Assembly: GCF_020782875.1 (NCBI RefSeq)
Contig: NZ_JAJGBN010000002.1
Span: 744,001-808,000 of the forward strand
Reading direction: 5' to 3'
Length of the DNA: 64,000 bases
From: Allomuricauda sp. M10
Lineage (GTDB): Bacteria > Bacteroidota > Bacteroidia > Flavobacteriales > Flavobacteriaceae
The notes beneath the pieces are model-generated. The model did no database searches. It was not told the origin of the DNA and was given only the letters and a program-made list of their open reading frames with translations. Shown here piece by piece: positions 1 through 8,559 of this stretch. The translations under genes and the position numbers were made by a program. The number at the start of each line of letters is the position of its first letter. Within the stretch, counting starts at the first letter, position 1.

Positions 1-149
1 TTGAAGTATTGGAAAGCGGTCTGGATTATCTGTTGGATGACGGGGCATTACAAAACAATATGTACAAGGAATTGGCCAAGGCGTATACCAGCATTGGCAA
101 TGATCAAAAAGCAAACGAATATTTGAACAAGATAAATTCCGGATTATGA
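1..149 (+). CDS. TPR-type protein, C-terminal end (partial)
   Basis: The open frame enters from the left edge (first full codon at base 3) and ends at TGA 147-149, leaving 48 residues. The end reads ALQNNMYKELAKAYTSIGND then a helix ending NKINSGL, the helix-turn-helix pattern of a tetratricopeptide repeat (A-x-x-Y-x-x-x-G-x-x-x-x-A). The stop overlaps the next gene's start as ATGA at 146-149, so the two are translationally coupled. In Flavobacteria a TPR protein commonly precedes the DUF4292 gene. Most of the protein is outside the window, so its role cannot be stated. Confidence 0.75.
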   Translation, partial: EVLESGLDYLLDDGALQNNMYKELAKAYTSIGNDQKANEYLNKINSGL

Positions 150-931
150 TGATGCAGCGAAGGGGAAAATATTTTAAAACATGGGGGTTACTACTTCTGG
201 TATTGTTCTTAGGGGCTTGTAAGAGCACCAAAACCGTTACGGGAGGTGAAGCCGATGAGAAACTATCTGTAAAGAATATCATCAACAACCACTATACCAA
301 CCAACCCCGTTTTAAAACGTTGAGTGGCCGTGTAAAGATTGATTATACCAACGGGGACGAATCGCAGGGAGTAAATGTTAGCTTGCGGATGGAAAAGGAT
401 AAAGTGATTTGGTTAAGCGCGCCACTGGGTGTTGTCAAGGCCCATATCACCCCGGAAAAGGTTTCCTTTTACAACAAATTGGAAAACGAGTATTTTGATG
501 GCGACTTTAGCTATTTGAGCCATCTCTTGGGAACCGACCTCGATTTTGAAAAAGTGCAGAACCTCTTGTTGGGCAATGCCGTGATGGATTTAAGAAAGGA
601 AAAGTACAACTCTGAGATTTTTGATGGCAATTACCAATTAAAACCAAAAACTGCTCAAGAACTTTTTAAGATTTTGTTTCAATTGGAGCCAAAAAACTTC
701 AAGATTGCCACTCAGGAAATATCCCAACCCGAAAAGGCAAGACAATTAAGCGCAAAATATACCTATCAGGATATTTCTGGTAACGTATTGCCTGATGAAA
801 TTTTGATTACTGCCCAAGATGCGGGCGAATTGACCAAGATTGATCTTAGTTTCCGTAATGTAGAATTGAACCAACCCGTAAGTTTTCCGTATAAAGTGCC
901 TAAGGGATTTGAAAAAATTACATTAAAGTAA
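146..931 (+). CDS. DUF4292 LolB-like outer membrane lipoprotein
   Basis: A 261-residue lipoprotein. The N terminus has a basic head, a leucine-rich core and the lipobox LGAC, so Cys25 should be acylated and the mature protein anchored in a membrane, most likely the outer one. The body (about 45-255) is beta-rich with KTLSGRVKIDY and VSLRMEKDKVIWLSAPLG, typical of Bacteroidota DUF4292 proteins, which have a LolA/LolB-like fold. A role in lipoprotein or lipid carriage is inferred from the fold only. It overlaps the TPR gene by four bases and lies one base before the LytM gene, so the three form one envelope operon. Three ATG codons stand in a row at the start; which is used is uncertain. Confidence 0.82.
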   Translation: MMMQRRGKYFKTWGLLLLVLFLGACKSTKTVTGGEADEKLSVKNIINNHYTNQPRFKTLSGRVKIDYTNGDESQGVNVSLRMEKDKVIWLSAPLGVVKAHITPEKVSFYNKLENEYFDGDFSYLSHLLGTDLDFEKVQNLLLGNAVMDLRKEKYNSEIFDGNYQLKPKTAQELFKILFQLEPKNFKIATQEISQPEKARQLSAKYTYQDISGNVLPDEILITAQDAGELTKIDLSFRNVELNQPVSFPYKVPKGFEKITLK

Positions 932-932
932 T

Positions 933-2159
933 ATGAAAGATAAAATTTCGTATTGTTTTTATTTACTTATACTTACGATTTTTATATCGCAAAATTCCTT
1001 TGCCCAAACCAGTGAGCAAAAATCCTTGGAGGCCAAACGGGAACGGCTTCAAGAGGAAATCAAGGAAATTAACCGTTTGCTCTTCGCCGAAAGAAAGGAG
1101 AAGGGAACCGTTTTGGATCAAATGGAGGCTTTGGACAATAAAATCAACGTTCGTCAAGAGCTTATTCGGGTCACCAATCAGCAATCCAACCTGCTCAATC
1201 GGCAGATTAATGTTAATATTAGAAGCATTAGTAAGCTTAGGGAAGATTTGAAGCTGCTCAAAGAAGATTATGCAAGTCTGATTCAGAAAACATATCAGAA
1301 CAAATCCCAGAACAATAGGTTGATGTTCCTATTGTCTGCCGAAAACTTCTTTCAGGCATTCAAACGCTTCCAGTACATGCAGCAATATGCCAAACATCGA
1401 AAGAAGCAAGGGGAGAATATTATCGTCAAAACCGAAGAGCTGACCCAACTGAACCAGGATTTGGTCCGTCAACGAAAGGAAAAAGATCAATTGTTGGCAG
1501 AAAACACCAAGGCCAAAGATGAACTTTCAAAGGAAATTGAAGCCCAAAGGAATCTTTTAACGAGCATCAAGCAAAACGAGGCCAAATACACTGCCTCCAT
1601 CTCCGAAAAGCAAAAAGAGGCCCGTAAAATTGATCGAGAGATTGAGCGATTGATCAAAAGTGCCATTGCCAGTTCCAATAAAAGTTCTGGGAAGTCTACA
1701 AGTAGCGCCACTTTTGCCTTGACGCCGGAGTCCAAGTTGGTGGCCGACAACTTTTCCTCCAATAAAGGAAGGCTTATTTGGCCTGTGGAAAAAGGGATCA
1801 AGAGCCAAGGTTATGGGGTGTATGCGGACAAACTGTATCCAGGAATCAAACATCAGAACAACGGGGTTACCATCACCACGGATAAAGGCAGCAAAGCCAG
1901 GGCCATTTTTGAGGGGGAGGTCATTGCCATTCTTTCCGTTCCCGGCGGAAACAAAGGCGTTCAGGTAAAGCACGGGAACTATATCAGCACCTATTACAAC
2001 CTTTCCACTTTATATGTAAAAAAGGGGGATAAGGTAACCACCAAAGAAGTGTTGGGGGAAATTGATACCAATCGGTTTGATGGCTCTACCAAATTGAAGT
2101 TCTATCTTTATAAAGATTCCAATCGGTTGAATCCCGAGGAGTGGATCTATCAACTATAG
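933..2159 (+). CDS. EnvC-like murein hydrolase activator (degenerate LytM)
   Basis: 408 residues: signal peptide 1-25 ending SFAQ, a long charged coiled coil (about 27-245, E/K/Q heptads), a serine-rich hinge near 247-262, and a C-terminal M23/LytM domain (about 280-408). The zinc ligands of active M23 peptidases are gone: the usual HxGxD position reads HQNNGVTI and the usual HLHFE motif reads KLKFYLY. Coiled coil plus dead LytM is the arrangement of EnvC and related activators of cell-wall amidases in daughter-cell separation, so that role is inferred rather than direct hydrolysis. It acts in the periplasm. The gene follows the DUF4292 gene with a one-base gap. Confidence 0.85.
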   Translation: MKDKISYCFYLLILTIFISQNSFAQTSEQKSLEAKRERLQEEIKEINRLLFAERKEKGTVLDQMEALDNKINVRQELIRVTNQQSNLLNRQINVNIRSISKLREDLKLLKEDYASLIQKTYQNKSQNNRLMFLLSAENFFQAFKRFQYMQQYAKHRKKQGENIIVKTEELTQLNQDLVRQRKEKDQLLAENTKAKDELSKEIEAQRNLLTSIKQNEAKYTASISEKQKEARKIDREIERLIKSAIASSNKSSGKSTSSATFALTPESKLVADNFSSNKGRLIWPVEKGIKSQGYGVYADKLYPGIKHQNNGVTITTDKGSKARAIFEGEVIAILSVPGGNKGVQVKHGNYISTYYNLSTLYVKKGDKVTTKEVLGEIDTNRFDGSTKLKFYLYKDSNRLNPEEWIYQL

Positions 2160-2162
2160 CTT

Positions 2163-2999
2163 ATGAAAAAAATTACAGACCTTCAAGGGACCTTTGAATT
2201 GCACAACGGGGTCCAAATGCCCTATTTTGGTTTGGGCGTATATCTTTCCAAAGATGGTAACGAAGTAATCCATGCCGTTAAAGACGCCTTGGATTATGGT
2301 TATCGCCATATCGACACCGCTGCCATTTATCACAATGAGGAAGGAGTAGGAACTGGAATCAAAGAAAGCAGTGTAGAACGAAAAGATGTGTTTCTCGTTA
2401 GTAAGGTATGGAACACCGATCAAGGGTATGATTCCACCTTAAAAGCTTTTGATGCGAGTTTGGACCGACTGGGAACCGATTATCTGGATCTTTACTTGAT
2501 CCATTGGCCTAAAGGAGAAAAATCGAAAGAGACCTGGAAGGCCTTGGAACGACTTTATAAGGAGAAACGTGTTCGATCCATCGGGGTCAGCAATTTTTTG
2601 CAACATCATTTGGAAGATTTATTGACCTCAGCAGAAATTGTTCCCATGGTAAATCAAATGGAGTTTCATCCGTATCTGGTGCAACAAAAGCTGGTTGATT
2701 TCTGTGCATCCAAAGGCATACAATACGAAGCTTGGTCACCCTTGATGCAGGGAAATATCTTCGATTTGGATGTAATGAAAGATCTTGCAGCCAAATACAA
2801 AAAGACCATTGCACAGATCGTGCTGCGTTGGGACCTTCAAAAAGGGGTGGTCACCATTCCCAAATCATCCAAAAAGGAACGCATTGTTGCCAACGCCGAT
2901 CTTTTCGATTTTGAGATCAGTGATGCGGATGTACAATTGTTGGATAGCTTGGACAGGGGCAAACGGTTTGGTCCGGACCCTGACAATTTCGATTTTTAA
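2163..2999 (+). CDS. Aldo/keto reductase
   Basis: A 278-residue cytoplasmic TIM-barrel NAD(P)H oxidoreductase. The catalytic tetrad is present: Asp51 and Tyr56 in GYRHIDTAAIYHNE, Lys81 in LVSKVWN and His114 in LYLIHWP. The C terminus carries the cofactor motif IPKSSKKERIVAN. Length and motifs match the AKR5-like 2,5-diketo-gluconate reductase/general aldehyde reductase group. Substrate cannot be read from sequence. It starts three bases after the LytM gene, so it is probably read from the same transcript, although the function is unrelated. Confidence 0.9.
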   Translation: MKKITDLQGTFELHNGVQMPYFGLGVYLSKDGNEVIHAVKDALDYGYRHIDTAAIYHNEEGVGTGIKESSVERKDVFLVSKVWNTDQGYDSTLKAFDASLDRLGTDYLDLYLIHWPKGEKSKETWKALERLYKEKRVRSIGVSNFLQHHLEDLLTSAEIVPMVNQMEFHPYLVQQKLVDFCASKGIQYEAWSPLMQGNIFDLDVMKDLAAKYKKTIAQIVLRWDLQKGVVTIPKSSKKERIVANADLFDFEISDADVQLLDSLDRGKRFGPDPDNFDF

Positions 3000-3003
3000 T
3001 CCA

Positions 3004-3516
3004 TCAAGAAATGAACAAGGCCTTCAGTTCCGTAGCATCTGAAGGCTTCAATTTGCCTGCCAATACCAAGCTCAATTGCTTTCTTCGAAGGGCGGCGGCA
3101 AAACGTTCCTTCTCCAAGTCTGTTTCGGGCTCCAAAGCAGGAACTTCGGTCGGTTTTCCCGTATCATCCACCGCAACAAACGTATAAATGGCCTCATTGG
3201 CTTTGGTACGCTCACCGGTAAAGCGATCCTCGATCCAAACATCGATAAAAATTTCCATGGAAGTAGTAAAGGCTCGGGAAACGGCAGCTTCAACGGTCAC
3301 AACACTTCCCAAAGGTACGGCACGGTTAAAGGCAACGTGATTAACCGATGCGGTCACAGTGATCCTTCGGCTATGCCTACGGGCCGCAATACTGGCCGCC
3401 CTGTCCATTCGGGCCAACAGTTCGCCCCCAAAAAGGTTGTTGAGCGGATTGGTTTCACTGGGCAGGACCAAATCGGTCATTACGGTTCGGGATTCACTTG
3501 GAGTTTTGGCGCGCAT
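3004..3516 (-). CDS. Acyl-CoA thioesterase (hotdog fold, YciA/ACOT-like)
   Basis: 170 residues with one hotdog domain. Recognisable elements are the N-terminal TDLVLPSETNPLNNLFGGEL followed by LARMDRAASIAARRHS and the beta strand VTASVNHVAFNRAVPLGSVV, typical of acyl-CoA thioesterases that hydrolyse acyl-CoA to fatty acid and CoA. A charged tail (about 130-170) follows the core. It converges with the aldo/keto reductase, ending five bases from it. A TATCTTTG -7 box on the minus strand (3540-3533) lies about 17 bases before the ATG, suggesting its own promoter with a very short leader; no good -33 box was seen. Confidence 0.87.
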   Translation of the reverse strand: MRAKTPSESRTVMTDLVLPSETNPLNNLFGGELLARMDRAASIAARRHSRRITVTASVNHVAFNRAVPLGSVVTVEAAVSRAFTTSMEIFIDVWIEDRFTGERTKANEAIYTFVAVDDTGKPTEVPALEPETDLEKERFAAALRRKQLSLVLAGKLKPSDATELKALFIS

Positions 3517-3573
3517 ACCTTAAAATTTTGCGCAAAGATATTGAAGTGGGGAGTGGTTTAAAAAAATAGAGGA

Positions 3574-4518
3574 CTATTTCTCGGAAAGCAACCAAGCATC
3601 CTTGGATTCCGTAGCCTTCACTTTCTTAAGAAAAGCAAGAGCATCCTTAGGATCATCAAAGCTGTCGTATGCCACTTGATGAAGGCCATACTTGTTCACA
3701 CCCAAATAAAAGGCGTTGAATCCTTTTTCCTTGAGCTGTTCCACTCTTTTTTCGGCGTTGGGCTCTTCACGGAAGGCACCAGCGATTACATGGTGTTTGC
3801 CCAAATGTCTTTTTGTTACTTCAATGGTAACCGCAGGAAGTTCCAATGGAGCGCTTTCAAAAAAAGTGGCCTCTTGGATCAAACGAGAAACCTGCTGTTG
3901 GGCATCCTGTTGGGCGGCAACCTGTTTTTGTTGAAGGTCTCCGTATGTTCTATATCCAGTTACTCCCAATGAAACAGCCAACAAAATAACGGCGGCATAT
4001 TTCAACCAAGGCCTGAATGAGGTAGTTTCCCTTACTTCCGGAGTAATGATGAACGGAATTTTTTCTTCCAGTTCCTGTACTTCTTCTTTTAACACTTCAC
4101 GCTGAATGGGTGTAGCGGCAAATGATGTTAAACCAAAGGAGGAGGTCAAAAAGTTGATCTTGTTCTCGGGCTGAAACTGGATTTTTTGGTCTTTGTTGTG
4201 GAAAAGTTTTCCTATTCCGTAAAGTTCAATGCTTTCCCCAAGGCTCAATCTTTTGTTCCAGGTGTTGGCCACATCTTCCACTTCCTGCAACATTTCCTCG
4301 TAACCCAATTTTTTTTCCTTGGCAATGTGCGATACTAAAAGTCCGTCATTTTTGGAAAGTTGGGCGTTGAAGGAGATGGATTTGGTAGGAGGGACCAAGG
4401 TTTTGGTCGCCAAATCAATATCTGCGGATTTGCTATGCGCCAAGAAGGCCCCGAAACCGGGAACTACGACACAATTGTACTCGAACAGCAATTTTTCTAT
4501 GTAAGAATCAATCCGCAT
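3574..4518 (-). CDS. HU-CCDC81 and SPOR domain membrane protein
   Basis: The start is set at the ATG giving MRIDSYIEKLLFEYNCVVVP (314 residues); a longer frame begins at 4617 but its extra 33 residues run into the dprA promoter region and are hydrophobic noise. Residues 1-125 form the HU-CCDC81 region found in Bacteroidota, with VPGFGAFLAH. A membrane segment lies near 154-172 (WLKYAAVILLAVSLGVTGY), followed by a Q/A-rich stretch, then a SPOR domain (about 238-305, HHVIAGAFREEPNAEKRVEQ). SPOR domains bind denuded septal peptidoglycan, so a link between nucleoid or septum and wall is inferred. It is divergent from dprA. Confidence 0.87.
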   Translation of the reverse strand: MRIDSYIEKLLFEYNCVVVPGFGAFLAHSKSADIDLATKTLVPPTKSISFNAQLSKNDGLLVSHIAKEKKLGYEEMLQEVEDVANTWNKRLSLGESIELYGIGKLFHNKDQKIQFQPENKINFLTSSFGLTSFAATPIQREVLKEEVQELEEKIPFIITPEVRETTSFRPWLKYAAVILLAVSLGVTGYRTYGDLQQKQVAAQQDAQQQVSRLIQEATFFESAPLELPAVTIEVTKRHLGKHHVIAGAFREEPNAEKRVEQLKEKGFNAFYLGVNKYGLHQVAYDSFDDPKDALAFLKKVKATESKDAWLLSEK

Positions 4519-4622
4519 GGCCACAAATATTGTAAAAAATGAAAGAGTAGAAAATAAGCCGAATGACTTTTTATTAACATTTGAAATTCTGTATTTTGTG
4601 AACAACATTGATCCCAAATCAA

Positions 4623-5729
4623 ATGACTGAACCTGAAATTATTGCGGCTTTGAGGCTGCAATCCATTCCCAACATTGGCGATATCACCGCCAAAAAATTA
4701 GTTGCCCATTGCGGAAGTCCAAAAGCAGTTTTTGAGGATAAACTGCATCACCTATTAAAAATTGATGGCATCGGGAAACAAACCTTAAAGGATTTGTTCG
4801 ACCCAAATTATCTTGATGAAGCCGAAAAGGAATACCAATTTTTGTCCAAAGAAGACATCACACCCCATTATTTTATGGAGGAAGGGTACCCAACTCAGTT
4901 GAAGCATTGTGTGGATGGCCCCATAGTATTGTTCCAACGTGGAAATATGGATCTGAAACACCGAAAAATTATCAGTGTGGTGGGAACTCGGAATGTGACC
5001 AGCTATGGATCTTCCTTCTGCGAAGGCTTTATAGAGGAAATAGCTCCCTTAAATCCTGTAATTGTGAGTGGTTTGGCCTATGGGGTTGATATCACCATTC
5101 AAAAAGCGGCCATGGACAAAGGGTTGCAGACCATTGCTTGCCTTGCTCATGGTTTGAACCAGATTTATCCCAAATCCCATAAAAAATATAAGAGCCAGAT
5201 TGAAGAAAACGGAGGATTTTTAACTGAATTCTGGAGTACGAGTCAACCCGATCGGGAAAACTTTTTAAAACGGAACCGGATCATCGCTGGAATAAGTGAA
5301 GCCACCATTGTAGTGGAGTCGGCCGAGAAAGGGGGCAGTTTGGTCACTGCAGATTTGGCAAACGGGTACAATCGGGAAGTGTTTGCGGTACCGGGAAGGG
5401 TAACCGATAAATGGAGCAAGGGCTGCAACGACCTCATCAAGCAGCAAAAAGCACACATGTTAACGTCCGCAGCGGAGCTGATTTATCTTTTAGGATGGGA
5501 TTTAGAGCCTAAAAACGAGAAAAATCCGGTGCAAAAACAGCTGTTCGTCGAGTTGGACCCAACAGAACAGTCAATCTACTCCTATTTGCAGTTGAACGGG
5601 AAACAATTACTGGACACCGTGGCTTTGGAGTGTCAATTGCCCATTTTTAAAGCATCGTCCACTTTATTGAGCATGGAAATGAAGGGAGTGATCCGTCCAT
5701 TACCCGGTAAACTGTTCGAAGCGATTTGA
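4623..5729 (+). CDS. dprA: DNA-processing protein DprA
   Basis: 368 residues when started at ATG 4623 (MTEPEIIAALRLQ); an in-frame TTG at 4608 would add five residues. An N-terminal helix-hairpin-helix-like region (IPNIGDITAKKLVAHCG) precedes the Rossmann-type DprA core: VVGTRNVTSYG, SGLAYGVDITIQKAA, CLAHGLNQIYPKSHKK and the ending FAVPGRVTDKWSKGCN. A C-terminal winged helix covers about 300-368. DprA loads RecA on incoming single-stranded DNA during natural transformation. It is divergent from the HU/SPOR gene and is followed directly by the repeat array. Confidence 0.93.
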   Translation: MTEPEIIAALRLQSIPNIGDITAKKLVAHCGSPKAVFEDKLHHLLKIDGIGKQTLKDLFDPNYLDEAEKEYQFLSKEDITPHYFMEEGYPTQLKHCVDGPIVLFQRGNMDLKHRKIISVVGTRNVTSYGSSFCEGFIEEIAPLNPVIVSGLAYGVDITIQKAAMDKGLQTIACLAHGLNQIYPKSHKKYKSQIEENGGFLTEFWSTSQPDRENFLKRNRIIAGISEATIVVESAEKGGSLVTADLANGYNREVFAVPGRVTDKWSKGCNDLIKQQKAHMLTSAAELIYLLGWDLEPKNEKNPVQKQLFVELDPTEQSIYSYLQLNGKQLLDTVALECQLPIFKASSTLLSMEMKGVIRPLPGKLFEAI

Positions 5730-5743
5730 GAGGTAGGCAGAAT

Positions 5744-5967
5744 GTCATGCTGAGCGCAGCGAAGCATCTCTTTTGGCTGTTGATTGGGATTCTTCGTCTT
5801 CACTTCATTTCGTCTCAGAATGACAATTAGTGTGTCATGCTGAGCGCAGCGAAGCATCTCTTTTGGGTGTTGTGTGAGATTCTTCACCTTCGTTGCACTT
5901 CGGTTCAGAATGACAGTTGAGAAGGTTTTGTTTGCAGAGTGTCATGCTGAGCGTAGCGAAGCATCTC
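5744..5967. repeat. Palindromic GTCA...TGAC repeats upstream of the GIY-YIG gene
   Basis: Two full copies (5744-5825 and 5834-5915) and one left half-copy (5941-5967). Each begins GTCATGCTGAGCG with AGCGAAGCATCTC and ends in TCAGAATGACA; the two arms are imperfect inverted complements around a loop of about 25 bases. The half-copy ends 22 bases before the GIY-YIG start codon, and no matching right arm follows it, as if the gene was inserted into or replaced part of a copy. The stretch 5730-5989 holds nothing else recognisable. Confidence 0.9.
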
Positions 5968-5989
5968 AAATAATAATAAAAAAGAAATA

Positions 5990-6289
5990 ATGGGTAAATA
6001 CTATGTCTACATTTTGACCAATCAACATAAAACTGTTCTCTACACTGGAGTGACCAATAATTTAAAACGTAGATTGATCGAATATGACGAAAACATTCGC
6101 TTGGGAAAGAATACCTTCACAGCAAGGTACAGATGTAGGCACTTGGTTTATTTTGAATACTACTATTGGATACAAGATGCTATTGCGCGAGAAAAAGAAA
6201 TCAAAGGGTGGGTAAGGGTTAAAAAATTGGAATTGATTAAATCCACTAACCCTGATTTTGAATTTTTAGAGGATGGTTTTCTGTTTTAA
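5990..6289 (+). CDS. GIY-YIG nuclease family protein
   Basis: 99 residues forming a single GIY-YIG domain. The GIY element is MGKYYVYILTNQ and the YIG element is LYTGVTNNLKRRLIEY, with the conserved Arg in the latter. RHLVYFEYYYWIQDAIAREK supplies the usual catalytic Glu region. This is the small stand-alone UPF0213-like type, often misnamed as UvrC. These proteins are probably DNA endonucleases, but their cellular role is largely unknown. The start is at ATG 5990 after an A-rich leader (AAAGAAATA). It is embedded in the palindromic repeat array, with a half-repeat before it and a full copy nine bases after its stop, and it has no operon partner. Confidence 0.88.
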   Translation: MGKYYVYILTNQHKTVLYTGVTNNLKRRLIEYDENIRLGKNTFTARYRCRHLVYFEYYYWIQDAIAREKEIKGWVRVKKLELIKSTNPDFEFLEDGFLF

Positions 6290-6297
6290 TTCCAGTT

Positions 6298-6702
6298 GTC
6301 ATGCTGAACAAAGTGAAGCATCTCTTTTTGACTGTTGATTGGGATTCTTCGTCTTCACTTCATTCCGCCTCAGAATGACAAGGGGTTGTATTTTGTTTGC
6401 AGCGTGTCATGCTGAACAAAGTGAAGCATCTCTTTTGGCTGTTGTGTGAGATTCTTCGTCTCCACTTCGTTCCGTCTCAGAATGACAAGGGGTTGTGTTT
6501 TGTTTGCAGCGTGTCATGCTGAGCGCAGCGAAGCATCTTTTTTGGCTGTTGCGTGAGATTCTTCGTCTTCACTTCATTCCGCCTCAGAATGACAAGGGGT
6601 TGTGTTTTGTTTGCAGCGTGTCATGCTGAACAAAGTGAAGCATCTCTTTTTGACTGTTGATTGGGATTCTTCGTCTTCACTTCGTTCCGCCTCAGAATGA
6701 CA
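6298..6702. repeat. Four tandem copies of the GTCA...TGAC repeat, about 107-base period
   Basis: Copies start at 6298, 6406, 6513 and 6620 and end at 6380, 6486, 6594 and 6702, so the starts are 108, 107 and 107 bases apart. Each 81-83-base copy is a potential hairpin; the spacers (AAGGGGTTG and TTTTGTTTGCAGC) are almost identical between copies, showing tandem duplication of repeat plus spacer. Left arms come in two versions, CTGAGCGCAGCGAAGCATC and CTGAACAAAGTGAAGCATC. The 421-base gap between the GIY-YIG gene and trpS contains only this array. Confidence 0.92.
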
Positions 6703-6711
6703 ATAGGAATA

Positions 6712-7680
6712 TTAATACCCCAACTTCTCTCGTACCCTTGCCAATACTTCATTAGCCACTTTGCGGGCCTTTTCAGCACCATGGAACAAGGCATCATCTA
6801 CTTCGCCAAGGTTGTTCATGTAGTAATCGAACTTTTCACGGGGTTCCGCGAATTTTTCCACAATCAGTTCGAACAAGGCTTGCTTGGCATGCCCATAACC
6901 ATAGTTTCCGGCCAAGTAATTGGCACTCATTTCCTCAATTTGCTCTTGGGAAGCCAAAAGTTTGTACAGGGCGAACACATTATCATGGGTAGGATCCTTT
7001 GGGTCCTCCATAGGGGTACTGTCGGTAACAATGCCCATAATCTGCTTGCGCAAGGGTTTATCCGCCTGAAAAATATCGATAAGATTCCCTCGGCTCTTGC
7101 TCATTTTTTCACCATCGGTACCAGGTACGTACATAGTTTCTTCATGTACTTTGGCTTGTGGCAATACAAAAGTCTCCCCCATTTGGGTATGGAACCTGGA
7201 GGCTACATCGCGAGTCATTTCCAAATGCTGCAATTGGTCTTTGCCCACAGGTACAATATCGGCATCGTACAACAAAATATCCGCTGCCATAAGCATTGGA
7301 TAGGTAAAAATACCTGCGTTCACATCATCCAAACGATCGGCCTTGTCCTTAAAAGAGTGGGCCAATGTTAATCTCTGATATGGAAAAAAGCAGCTGAGGT
7401 ACCAAGCCAATTCAGCGGTTTGGGGGATATCACTCTGGCGATAGAAAACCGTTTTGTTGATGTCCAGACCAAAAGCCAACCAAGCAGCGGCTATAGCATA
7501 GGTGTTCTTTCTCAAAAGCTCCCCATTTTTGATTTGGGTAAGCGAGTGCATATCGGCTATAAAGAGGAAAGAATCGTTTGCGGGATCCTGCGCCATTTGT
7601 ATGGCAGGAACGATTGCTCCTAAAATATTCCCCAAATGGGGTACACCTGTACTTTGTATTCCGGTCAGAATTCGGGCCAT
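6712..7680 (-). CDS. trpS: Tryptophan-tRNA ligase
   Basis: 322 residues, normal for bacterial TrpRS. It charges tRNA-Trp with tryptophan using ATP. Class I signatures are present: the HIGH equivalent HLGN (15-18, in TGVPHLGNIL) and KMSKS (192-196). The ligand-binding regions MHSLTQI, AWYLSCFFP and MAADILLYDADIVPVGKDQ fit the family. Its stop lies ten bases from the last palindromic repeat, which could serve as a 3' hairpin. It is divergent from the acyltransferase gene. Confidence 0.96.
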   Translation of the reverse strand: MARILTGIQSTGVPHLGNILGAIVPAIQMAQDPANDSFLFIADMHSLTQIKNGELLRKNTYAIAAAWLAFGLDINKTVFYRQSDIPQTAELAWYLSCFFPYQRLTLAHSFKDKADRLDDVNAGIFTYPMLMAADILLYDADIVPVGKDQLQHLEMTRDVASRFHTQMGETFVLPQAKVHEETMYVPGTDGEKMSKSRGNLIDIFQADKPLRKQIMGIVTDSTPMEDPKDPTHDNVFALYKLLASQEQIEEMSANYLAGNYGYGHAKQALFELIVEKFAEPREKFDYYMNNLGEVDDALFHGAEKARKVANEVLARVREKLGY

Positions 7681-7814
7681 CCTATGATTTTGCCCGTAAA
7701 AGTAAGCATCCCTAGGGTATTAAAAAAGTGGTTGAAACGGCTACTTAATTACCATTGGTCGAAGGATGATTGTTCTTTGTTTCCAAAGCCGTTCAAAAAG
7801 GCTACTTTTAGCGC

Positions 7815-8558
7815 ATGCTACAACTGATGAAGAACATTGGGTACGTCATCTATAGGATATGGTTCTATGTGTTGGTTGCCGTTCCCATTTTCCTTTTTTT
7901 TCCTTTTTTGTTGCTGTTGACCCTTTCTGAAAGTACCTATCCACAGTTTTTTTGGACAGCGCGAAACCTTTGGGCCAGGCCCATTTTATATGGCATGGGC
8001 TGTTTTCCAAAAATTGTAAGGGAACAAAGGATGGTAAAGGGCAAAAGTTATATGCTCGTTGCCAACCATACCAGTATGTTAGATATTATGTTGATGTTGG
8101 TCGTTAGCCGGAACCCATTCGTTTTTGTGGGGAAGAAGGAATTGGTCAAGATTCCTATTTTTGGATTTTTCTACAAACGGGTCTGTATTATGGTGGATCG
8201 TGATGACGTTCGCAGTCGGACCGGGGTCTATCGCAGGGCTCAACGCAGGTTGGACCAAGGGTTGAGCATTTGCATATTTCCGGAAGGAGGGGTTCCGGAT
8301 GAAGGAGTGATCTTGGACCAATTTAAGGATGGGGCCTTCAAAATGGCTATCGCCCATAAGATTCCGATAGTGCCCATGACTTTTTACGATAACAAAAAGC
8401 GATTTTCGTTTACATTTTTAAGTGGGGGACCAGGTAGGATCCGGGCCAAGGTGCACCCATTTTTTGAGACGGGCATTCTCAGTGCCGAGGACACTTCGAC
8501 CTTAAGGGAAGAAGTGCGTAACGTAATCTTGAAGGAACTAATCGACCCTTCAGTGTAA
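7815..8558 (+). CDS. 1-acyl-sn-glycerol-3-phosphate acyltransferase (PlsC-like)
   Basis: 247 residues. An N-terminal membrane segment (about 8-38) is followed by the acyltransferase domain, with the catalytic HX4D motif NHTSMLD (His85, Asp90) and the glycerol-phosphate-binding motif FPEGG (155-159). The family acylates lysophosphatidic acid to phosphatidic acid at the inner membrane. An alternative start four codons in (MKNIGYV, 7827) is equally plausible because neither has a clear ribosome binding site. It converges with the GAF/LytS gene, whose stop is one base beyond. Confidence 0.9.
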   Translation: MLQLMKNIGYVIYRIWFYVLVAVPIFLFFPFLLLLTLSESTYPQFFWTARNLWARPILYGMGCFPKIVREQRMVKGKSYMLVANHTSMLDIMLMLVVSRNPFVFVGKKELVKIPIFGFFYKRVCIMVDRDDVRSRTGVYRRAQRRLDQGLSICIFPEGGVPDEGVILDQFKDGAFKMAIAHKIPIVPMTFYDNKKRFSFTFLSGGPGRIRAKVHPFFETGILSAEDTSTLREEVRNVILKELIDPSV

Positions 8559-8559
8559 C

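Noticed and set aside
4519-4617. N-terminal extension of the HU/SPOR protein
   Set aside because: The extra 33 residues lie over the dprA start region and resemble no family N terminus.
6298-6702. Regular repeats as a CRISPR array
   Set aside because: The conserved unit is about 82 bases, is a hairpin with a similar spacer each time, and no cas genes are present; CRISPR spacers are unique.
6661-7371. 236-codon plus-strand frame over trpS
   Set aside because: It begins inside a palindromic repeat and is antisense to the well supported trpS.
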